A DNA stretch of 38,900 nt, from assembly GCA_964518595.1 (NCBI GenBank), contig CAZFHA010000028.1, positions 1-38,900 on the forward strand, given 5' to 3'. The notes beneath the pieces are model-generated. The model did not search any database, had not been told where the DNA came from, and worked only from the letters and a program-made list of their open reading frames with translations. Positions 33,533 through 38,900 of the stretch are shown piece by piece; positions within the stretch are counted from its first letter, which is position 1, and the number at the start of each line of letters is the position of its first letter. Position numbers and translations under genes: made by a program. This DNA is from CAZFHA01 sp964518595 (GTDB taxonomy: Bacteria; Bacillota; Clostridia; Saccharofermentanales; Saccharofermentanaceae).

Positions 33533-35397
33533 CCTTGATACTCCTTAAGTTTTTGTTTCAGAAAACTTAAATACTGATTGAGCTTAACAAATTTTGCCTT
33601 AGCCAAAGCTAATTCTTCACCGCTATGACCACTGTCAAGGTATAGTGCCAAATCATTTTTGGCTTGGGTATAACGCTGAATCCGCCGCCGGTAGAGCAAC
33701 GTTAAAATGCGCTGGTGCTGCTCCTTTACATCTCGATTGGTCTTAAGACGCATCAGGCTTTCGGTTAATACTTCCCGGGCAGAACGGTTATTGATAAACT
33801 TACCCTCTCCTAGGCTCAGGAGTAAGGCACCTTCTAATTGTCCCTTCTCCGCTAAAATCAGAGCCTCTTTGGCAATTTCCTGCATAGCTCCCCCAGTAAA
33901 GTCTTCCGAAACCGGTTTGTCTGGAAGTTGATCCCAGGTCTGTCCCAAAGTCACTAATAAGCAAAGTAAGGTTAACTCTTCTTGACTTATGGTTTCAGAA
34001 TTATCCGGTTTAGGGATGCTCTCTTCCTGACGTATCTGCTGGCGGTGTTCGGTTATTTTGTCTTGTTCTTTATCTTGGCTCTCTATCCGGCTGGTTTCTT
34101 CCAACACACTACGTACAGAGACCCCTAGAAGGTTAGCCGCTTGCCCCGCTGCCTGCTCACGCAATACGGCATTAGGCTCCCAAGACAGGTAGGTGCAGGC
34201 CAATTGCAAATACTTCCGGGAATCAAATTTACCGTCTTCAAGGCTTTTTTCTTTCGCCACCTGCATCAGATATTCCAGAACAGATGCCGCTTGATTCACA
34301 ACCTTCTGGAAAGCCGCTGCCCCGTGCTCCCTTAAGTATTCATCCGGGTCTTTGCCATCGGGAACTCGCGCCACGGAAATTCTGGTGCTGGCGGCCGTAT
34401 GCCGCCGCTGGCGCTGTAAAAGCATTTGTAGTCCCCGCAGAGCGGCTGCCTGACCTGCCCGGTCTGAATCATAAAACAACACCACATCCTCAGTAAAACG
34501 AGTTAAGAGATCCAGTTGTCTTTCTGTTAGTGCCGTACCTAAAGAGGCGACGGTATTGGTAAAACCGGCCTGATGCATAGAGATTACATCCATGTAGCCT
34601 TCGACAATAATAAGTTGCTTTCCCTTGGCAGACTTGGCAAAATTAAGGGCATATAAATTGCGCTGTTTTGAATACACCAGCGATTCAGGCGAATTGATAT
34701 ATTTCGGTTGTCCTTCGCCCATAATTCGGCCACCAAAGGCTATTACTTTGCCTAGGACATCGAAGATGGGAAACATTAAACGTCCACGGAACAAATCAAT
34801 CAGTTCCCCGCGCTTATTCTTAGTGAAGAGTCCAGAGCCTTCCAGCACCCCTTGGGAATAATTTTTCTTTTTGAGATGTTGGTATAGCCCATCCCACCCT
34901 TCGGGCGCATAGCCTAAACCAAAGGTTTTAGCAGTGGCTGGGGATATTTGCCTTTTTTGTAAATAATCCCAGACTTTCTTCCCTTCCGGTGAAACCAGGT
35001 TGCGGTAATAAAAACGAGCAGCTTCCACCAAAGCCTGACGTACTTCATCTCGTAGTCGTGCCTCTCGCTGATAATTCTCATCTTGAGGTTCAGGTAGTTT
35101 AATACTAGCCCGATCCGCCAAAAGCTTGAGAGCATCCAAATAGCCACATTTTTCTATTTCCATAATAAAATGGACTACATTACCACCCTTATGGCAGCCG
35201 AAACAATAATAGATCTGTTTGGTGGCTGAAACAGAGAAGGAAGGTGTATCTTCAGAATGAAAGGGACATAATCCAAAGAGATTCTGCCCGGATGTCTTAG
35301 TAAAACGCACATACTGACCAACCACCGCCGCAATGTCATTCCGGCTGATGATCTCTTCAATAATCGTTTCTGGGATTCCCCCGGAGTAACCGGCCAC
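33529..35397 (-). CDS. dnaG: DNA primase
   Basis: A 622-residue primase that lays RNA primers for chromosomal replication. The N-terminal zinc ribbon is CPFHSEDTPSFSV...YYCFGCHKGG (CHC2 type). The TOPRIM catalytic core has LIIVEGYMDVISMHQAG, the DSDRAG of LFYDSDRAGQAAALR and VPDGKDPDEYL. A helical C-terminal DnaB-interaction domain follows after about residue 440. The start is GTG at 35397 with GAGGA about 10 bases upstream; an in-frame ATG at a better site is absent. Immediately downstream is trmK, with no rpoD between them, unlike many Firmicutes. Confidence 0.96.
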   Translation of the reverse strand: MAGYSGGIPETIIEEIISRNDIAAVVGQYVRFTKTSGQNLFGLCPFHSEDTPSFSVSATKQIYYCFGCHKGGNVVHFIMEIEKCGYLDALKLLADRASIKLPEPQDENYQREARLRDEVRQALVEAARFYYRNLVSPEGKKVWDYLQKRQISPATAKTFGLGYAPEGWDGLYQHLKKKNYSQGVLEGSGLFTKNKRGELIDLFRGRLMFPIFDVLGKVIAFGGRIMGEGQPKYINSPESLVYSKQRNLYALNFAKSAKGKQLIIVEGYMDVISMHQAGFTNTVASLGTALTERQLDLLTRFTEDVVLFYDSDRAGQAAALRGLQMLLQRQRRHTAASTRISVARVPDGKDPDEYLREHGAAAFQKVVNQAASVLEYLMQVAKEKSLEDGKFDSRKYLQLACTYLSWEPNAVLREQAAGQAANLLGVSVRSVLEETSRIESQDKEQDKITEHRQQIRQEESIPKPDNSETISQEELTLLCLLVTLGQTWDQLPDKPVSEDFTGGAMQEIAKEALILAEKGQLEGALLLSLGEGKFINNRSAREVLTESLMRLKTNRDVKEQHQRILTLLYRRRIQRYTQAKNDLALYLDSGHSGEELALAKAKFVKLNQYLSFLKQKLKEYQG

Positions 35398-35422
35398 GCT
35401 ATTTCATCCTCAATTCTACCCT

Positions 35423-36082
35423 TTATAGTAACTGGGTCTGGTTAATATACAGTTCGAAGGTCAGGCCGAGAAAGGCCGCCGCCTTGCGACACATTTTCAT
35501 TCGTTTCAAAAAAATCTCAAAGTAGTCCATCACCGGACAAATCGCTGTATCAATTTCAATTTCTAGTTTAGCTTGCTTACCAGAAACATTCAAGCTAGAA
35601 GTAGTGGCAGCATAGTTAACACGATCATGGATGTCAAAAGTCTTATGATCCTGGTTAGTGACCCGGCTACGGTGAACATCTGCTTTATCTGCCAGAATCA
35701 GTGCTGCGGCGAGCTTACTCACAGGTGCACCTTCACCCTCGTCATGGTTAGCAATAGCCATCATAATCAGAGCAGCATCGGCATAGTCCATCCCTTTGCG
35801 CAAAAGCATGTCATAGGCCAATAAGGCTCCAGACATGGCATGATGATTTCGGTTCACCGCATTGCCAATATCATGAATATAGCCGGCAATTTCTCCCAGC
35901 TCAACAATCTCTTTTGGTTCGCCAATAGCGGTTAATATCTCACCACATTTTCTGGCCACCAGACGGCAATGCCGGAAAGAATGTTCTGTAAACCCCAAAG
36001 AGGTTAACTGGGAGGAGGAAGCTAAGAGTAATACCTTAACCTCTTCGCTCTTCTGAATCTCCTGAATTGTTACTTTAGCCAT
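35423..36082 (-). CDS. HD-domain phosphohydrolase
   Basis: A 219-residue HD-superfamily protein. The metal ligands are visible as EHSFRHCR (about 33-40), HD in AGYIHDIGNAVNRNHHAMSG (His 70, Asp 71, then His 80/81) and NHDEGEG (about 112). Members hydrolyse phosphate esters of nucleotides or other small molecules; the substrate here is not evident. The second half (about 135-219) has RVTNQDHKTFDIHDRVNYA and a beta-rich tail. The ATG overlaps the stop of the gamma-carbonic-anhydrase-like gene, so the two are translationally linked. GGAGG precedes it. The dnaG start is 25 bases downstream. Confidence 0.88.
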   Translation of the reverse strand: MAKVTIQEIQKSEEVKVLLLASSSQLTSLGFTEHSFRHCRLVARKCGEILTAIGEPKEIVELGEIAGYIHDIGNAVNRNHHAMSGALLAYDMLLRKGMDYADAALIMMAIANHDEGEGAPVSKLAAALILADKADVHRSRVTNQDHKTFDIHDRVNYAATTSSLNVSGKQAKLEIEIDTAICPVMDYFEIFLKRMKMCRKAAAFLGLTFELYINQTQLL

Positions 36083-36600
36083 CAGGAAATAACCTCCATA
36101 TCCTTATAACGTTGTCCAAGTTCAATATACTCCTGACAATTAGCGATGATATGTTTTTCAGTAGCCTCGCCTAGTTGTTTCTTGAAAACCGCTGGCATAC
36201 CTGCTACCAGGCTTCCTGGAGCAACAATATCCCGTTCTTTAACTACTGCCCCAGCCGCTACCACCGCACCATCGCCAATCTTAGCACCGCTGAGCACCAC
36301 CGCCCCCATGCCAATCATCACATTATTGCCAATTTCGCAGCTGTGCAGAATCACACTATGACCCACAGTAACATTTTCACCAATCTTTAGAGGAATGTCA
36401 CGGTCACAATGAAGAACAGCATTGTCCTGAATGTTCGAGTTACGACCCACCAAAATAGGCGCTTCATCCCCCCGGATGACCGCCCCAAACCAGACCGTTA
36501 CTCCGGTTTCAAGGGTAACCTCTCCCACTACAGCAGCACTGGGAGCAATAAAAACCTCTGCCTCTACTTGGGGTTTTATCCCGTTAAACGTATACTGCAT
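36082..36600 (-). CDS. Gamma-carbonic-anhydrase-like hexapeptide-repeat protein
   Basis: A 172-residue left-handed beta-helix protein of the YrdA/PaaY/CamH group. Hexapeptide repeats (V/I/L-G-x-x-x-x) run from about residue 20 to 135. Zinc-ligand histidines are present in VLHCD and VGHSVILHSC, the three-His pattern of gamma carbonic anhydrases, and WFGAVIRGDEAPI is the family signature. Many members have weak or no anhydrase activity, so the reaction is uncertain. The ATG at 36600 follows GGAGG, 3 bases after the SCIFF maturase stop, and its own stop overlaps the HD gene. Confidence 0.92.
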   Translation of the reverse strand: MQYTFNGIKPQVEAEVFIAPSAAVVGEVTLETGVTVWFGAVIRGDEAPILVGRNSNIQDNAVLHCDRDIPLKIGENVTVGHSVILHSCEIGNNVMIGMGAVVLSGAKIGDGAVVAAGAVVKERDIVAPGSLVAGMPAVFKKQLGEATEKHIIANCQEYIELGQRYKDMEVIS

Positions 36601-36603
36601 TTC

Positions 36604-38049
36604 TTACACCTCCTGTTTGGCAATTTCAAGCCAAAGAGCACACTCTAGACGCTTCTTGGCCAATGCACAGCCTAAAAGATAGACTTCATCCATCGAACCG
36701 GTAGATTGAAGATTATTAGCAGGGCAACCACCGCCACAGTGGTAGCGGGCAAAACAACTTTGGCAAGCACTAGGTCTGGGTAAAAGCCGCTCCATAAACT
36801 GCCCATGAACCTTAGGATCAAGAATATCCTCCGCCCTGTGCCCGGCTTTCAAATTATTATCCTCATCCAGTAAAGCCGCGATATCGGCGACATTTCCCAT
36901 CCGATACTCTTCCTTACCTACAAATTGATGACAAGGGTAGATATCGCCTTCCGGGGTAACGGCGCAGTACTCTGAACCTACACCACAGCCCTTTAAACGC
37001 TTGTAAAGGCAAGGGCCGGAAAGATTGTCGGAAATGAAGTGGAAAAATTCCACCGGCTCACCGCTCTTATGTCGTGCCAAAAGATACTCGGCCAAACGCT
37101 CATACTCCCCTTCAATGGCCGGTAAATCCTCCATGGATATACCGTAGTCAGCATTCTCTTCCGTAACTACCGGCTCAACGGATATATGTTTGGCATTAAG
37201 CTTTTCAACCAAATGAGCCACATCTAGAGCAAAGTCCAAATTATGCTTGGTAAAGGTTCCCCGCACATAATGCTCATAGTTATCTGAGCTATCAGCAGTA
37301 CGCTGAACCAAAAACTTCTTAATCCGCTCTGAAATCACCTTATAAGAGCCACTTCCGGAAATGGTAGGACGCATATGGTCGTTCACTTCCGGCCGCCCAT
37401 CAATACTGAGCACACAATTCTTCATATGCTGGTTGATAAATGCAGTTTTTTCTTCATCCAAAAGTAACCCATTGGTGGTGATGGTCAAGCGTAAATTCTT
37501 ACCGGTCTCTTTCCCTCTAGCCTCACAATACTCAGTTAAAGCAACCACCACCGGCCAGTTCATTAAAGGCTCACCGCCAAAAAAATCAATATCCAGATTT
37601 TTACGGCCATGGGAAACCGCCAATAAAAAATCAATGGCCTGCTTTCCCGTCTCAATATCCAGCATGGTACGATTGCCACTACCGAAATCCCCAGTCTCTG
37701 CAAAGCAGTAGCGGCATCTCAAATTGCAATCATGACAGATATGTAAGCACATCGCCTTAATCACCGGAGCCGTAGGATAGAGCTGATCTTGGGTAACGGG
37801 CTTGGCTGCCGAAAATAACACGCCCTCTTGAATCAATTGATCAAATTCCCCACAGCAGGCCTCTACCTGGGCTAAAGGCAGCCCCAACTGTTCAGACAAT
37901 CTTTCCAGCACCACCGCACCGGGTCTCTGACCTTCAAAAGCAATGTACTGTTCTAAAACAGCATAGGCTAAAGCATCCAATTCCAACAGTGCACAACTCT
38001 CTATATCATAGGCAATTTTTTTGCCTTTCATTTCAAATGTATGAACCAA
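36604..38049 (-). CDS. scfB: SCIFF peptide radical-SAM maturase
   Basis: A 481-residue radical-SAM/SPASM enzyme that installs thioether crosslinks on the SCIFF precursor encoded just upstream. The N-terminus (MVHTFEMKGKKIAYDIES) and a winged precursor-recognition domain precede the CxxxCxxC cluster motif CNLRCRYCF (about 108-116), FFGGEPLMNW, and SPASM cysteines in GCGVGSEYCAV, YPCHQF, CQSCFARYHCGGGC. The start is TTG at 38049: GGAGG lies 6 bases upstream and the N-terminus then matches the family. The frame opens further at a GTG at 38067, but that would place GGAGG inside the coding sequence. It is separated from scfA by a terminator-like hairpin. Confidence 0.95.
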   Translation of the reverse strand: MVHTFEMKGKKIAYDIESCALLELDALAYAVLEQYIAFEGQRPGAVVLERLSEQLGLPLAQVEACCGEFDQLIQEGVLFSAAKPVTQDQLYPTAPVIKAMCLHICHDCNLRCRYCFAETGDFGSGNRTMLDIETGKQAIDFLLAVSHGRKNLDIDFFGGEPLMNWPVVVALTEYCEARGKETGKNLRLTITTNGLLLDEEKTAFINQHMKNCVLSIDGRPEVNDHMRPTISGSGSYKVISERIKKFLVQRTADSSDNYEHYVRGTFTKHNLDFALDVAHLVEKLNAKHISVEPVVTEENADYGISMEDLPAIEGEYERLAEYLLARHKSGEPVEFFHFISDNLSGPCLYKRLKGCGVGSEYCAVTPEGDIYPCHQFVGKEEYRMGNVADIAALLDEDNNLKAGHRAEDILDPKVHGQFMERLLPRPSACQSCFARYHCGGGCPANNLQSTGSMDEVYLLGCALAKKRLECALWLEIAKQEV

Positions 38050-38107
38050 AATAAACCTCCACGGCACAAAACACCGTCTCTTCTTAAACGTCTTATCCTA
38101 CTGGGTT

Positions 38108-38141
38108 AAAATAAAAGCGAAGACAGCTGCGCCGTCCTCGC
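38108..38141 (-). terminator. Terminator-like hairpin between the SCIFF peptide and its maturase
   Basis: GCGAGGAC (38141-38134) pairs with GTCTTCGC (38124-38117), 8 bp with one G-U, around a GC-rich 9-base loop. On the minus strand it is followed by TTTTATTTT. It lies about 35 bases past the scfA stop and about 60 bases before the scfB start, so partial termination would make more peptide than enzyme. Confidence 0.75.
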
Positions 38142-38176
38142 CTTACACCTAAACTGCGCTTCATCGAATTCGATAC

Positions 38177-38320
38177 TTAACGCTCTGCCTCACATTTTTG
38201 ATTGGCTACAGTACAGCTGGTCTTGCAAGCAGACTGGCAAGATGTCTGGCACTCACCGCAAGCCTTACCGGATACGGGATACTTTACTGAGGGTTTAGCA
38301 ATAACTTTAATATGTGTCAT
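38177..38320 (-). CDS. scfA: SCIFF ranthipeptide precursor
   Basis: A 47-residue peptide too short for ordinary gene finding. It begins MTHIKVIAKPSVKYPVSG and then carries six cysteines at 21, 24, 28, 32, 36 and 43 (ACGEC, TSC, SAC, TSC, QKC), exactly the six-cysteines-in-forty-five pattern of SCIFF peptides, which are near-universal in Clostridia. ScfB forms sulfur-to-carbon thioether links between these cysteines and other residues; the mature product's role is still debated (quorum-type signalling has been proposed). The ATG at 38320 follows AAAGGAGC. It lies between yajC and the maturase, the conserved clostridial neighbourhood. Confidence 0.97.
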   Translation of the reverse strand: MTHIKVIAKPSVKYPVSGKACGECQTSCQSACKTSCTVANQKCEAER

Positions 38321-38383
38321 AATTCTGCTCCTTTACTCTTCCTGCAACAGGCGGAAAACAATAATAATTTATGCCATCGTCAA

Positions 38384-38722
38384 TTATTGTTGACGAGGAA
38401 CAACGGAATTAATAGCTGATTTCTTAAATGTAACCATAGTATGGGCAACACTGGTAGTAATCGTCACATTATCATCTTGAATGTTGGCAATCGTTCCAAC
38501 AAGACCACCGATGGTAACCACAGTATCTCCCACAGCCATCTTAGACATTTGAGCCTTCAGATCCTTATCCCGCTTACGTTGGGGTCTAATCGTTGTGAAA
38601 TACATAACTGCCAGCAGTCCTACGACCAGAATAGGTAACATTAGATTGCTAAGTAAGGGATTAGCTGCAGCCTCGGTCTCAGCAGCGGCACTGGTAGCAG
38701 TTAATAAAACTGTTGTGAGCAT
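38384..38722 (-). CDS. yajC: Preprotein translocase subunit YajC
   Basis: A 112-residue single-span membrane protein of the Sec accessory complex (with SecD and SecF). After an Ala/Thr-rich N-terminus it has one transmembrane helix (LMLPILVVGLLAVMYFTT) followed at once by the family hallmark IRPQRKRDK. A small beta-barrel follows with GDTVVTIGGLVGTIANI. GGAGG precedes the ATG at 38722. It is upstream of scfA as in many Clostridia, 63 bases away. SecD/F are not in the window. Confidence 0.95.
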   Translation of the reverse strand: MLTTVLLTATSAAAETEAAANPLLSNLMLPILVVGLLAVMYFTTIRPQRKRDKDLKAQMSKMAVGDTVVTIGGLVGTIANIQDDNVTITTSVAHTMVTFKKSAINSVVPRQQ

Positions 38723-38733
38723 GGTAACCTCCG

Positions 38734-38748
38734 TTGGCTGGTAAACAG
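38734..38748 (-). promoter_or_regulatory. Small leader hairpin next to the yajC ribosome site
   Basis: GGCTG and CAGCC flank a 5-base loop in the yajC leader, ending just before the GGAGG ribosome site. Five pairs only; a role in translation is possible but unproven. Confidence 0.25.
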
Positions 38749-38771
38749 CCTAATTAATAAACAAACACGTT

Positions 38772-38801
38772 AATTCTATCACTTAGACCTAGAAAAATGC
38801 A
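38772..38801 (-). promoter_or_regulatory. Promoter of yajC-scfA
   Basis: On the minus strand TTGCAT (38801-38796), 18 bases, TAGAAT (38777-38772) preceded by TGA, an extended -10. It would start transcription about 45 bases before the yajC ATG and could serve yajC, scfA and, by read-through, scfB. Confidence 0.65.
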
Positions 38802-38828
38802 AGGTAATTTTAGTAAATCTAAAATTAT

Positions 38829-38900
38829 CTAACGTCTATTCCCAATTGAGTAAATTCCTAAAGTAAATGCAACAGTAGCAAGAGGAGTGGCATTTAGTGT
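38829..38900 (-). CDS. Possible C-terminal end of an upstream gene
   Basis: From the right edge one minus-strand frame is open for 23 codons, mostly small and hydrophobic residues (TPLATVAFTLGIYSIG), then NRR and a TAG at 38831-38829. It resembles the end of a membrane helix with a positive tail. In many Clostridia other genes (tgt, or a small membrane protein) adjoin yajC, so this is plausible, but the piece is too short to identify. The other two frames also give only short pieces. Confidence 0.25.
   Translation of the reverse strand, partial: TLNATPLATVAFTLGIYSIGNRR

Noticed and set aside
37361..37711. 116-codon plus-strand frame inside scfB
   Set aside because: Antisense to the radical-SAM core motifs; shadow.
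38050..38067. GTG start of scfB six codons upstream
   Set aside because: The GGAGG ribosome site lies inside those codons and the TTG at 38049 yields the family N-terminus.

Overview
The window looks like chromosomal DNA of a low-to-mid GC Gram-positive anaerobe of the class Clostridia. Support comes from a SCIFF (six-cysteines-in-forty-five) peptide with its radical-SAM maturase next to yajC, a class A RNase P RNA, the PyrK/PyrD 1B electron-transfer pair, the miaB-mutS-mutL-miaA cluster, lipobox lipoproteins and two large surface proteins with sortase-like tails. The genus cannot be assigned from sequence alone. Every gene except one (2324-5590) lies on the minus strand. No transposase, phage gene, CRISPR array or obvious pseudogene was seen.

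Layout. (1) 1-588: a truncated sugar-type ABC substrate-binding lipoprotein preceded by a long leader that contains a perfect 14-bp palindrome. (2) 1287-5590: a small Ser/Thr-rich lipoprotein diverging from a 1088-residue LRR/MucBP surface protein. (3) 5638-22440: a long minus-strand housekeeping run, read in transcription order: aldo/keto reductase, pyrK, pyrD, a pyrE-like PRTase, an AMP-forming acyl ligase, tldD, pmbA, a D,D-carboxypeptidase, miaB, mutS, mutL, miaA. Most of these genes are separated by few bases or overlap. (4) 22636-28983: a 2115-residue cell-surface protein with six D2-type (isopeptide) modules and one SpaA/Cna-B module. It lies downstream of a MerR-family regulator whose own promoter has the 19-bp spacer typical of MerR control. 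(5) 30308-32017: tRNA-Lys(CTT), an unusually long purM, and rnpB, packed so tightly that promoters sit in neighbouring stop codons or C-terminal codons. (6) 32014-36600: dnaG, trmK and a nif3-like gene as one overlapping set, preceded by an HD-domain phosphohydrolase and a gamma-carbonic-anhydrase-like protein. (7) 36604-38900: yajC, the 47-codon SCIFF precursor, an intervening terminator and the SCIFF maturase.

How they work together. The central block combines tRNA A37 modification (MiaA, MiaB), mismatch repair (MutS, MutL), pyrimidine synthesis (PyrK, PyrD, PyrE-like) and TldD/PmbA peptide processing. The right-hand block combines replication priming, tRNA processing and modification, and a RiPP (ranthipeptide) made next to a Sec accessory protein. 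The two surface proteins probably belong to one display system: both end in a degenerate xx(K/Q)TGE motif, a hydrophobic helix and a basic tail, and neither has a canonical LPxTG.

The nearest thing to an undescribed system is the surface-display module: the D2 protein with its upstream tandem direct repeat and promoter, plus the LRR/MucBP protein with a central domain I do not recognise. The remaining points are compact regulatory arrangements (scfA/scfB terminator, purM-stop/tRNA promoter, nif3/rnpB overlap, MerR promoter), an orotate-PRTase-like protein with a degenerate PRPP motif, and a Bacteroidetes-like PurM.
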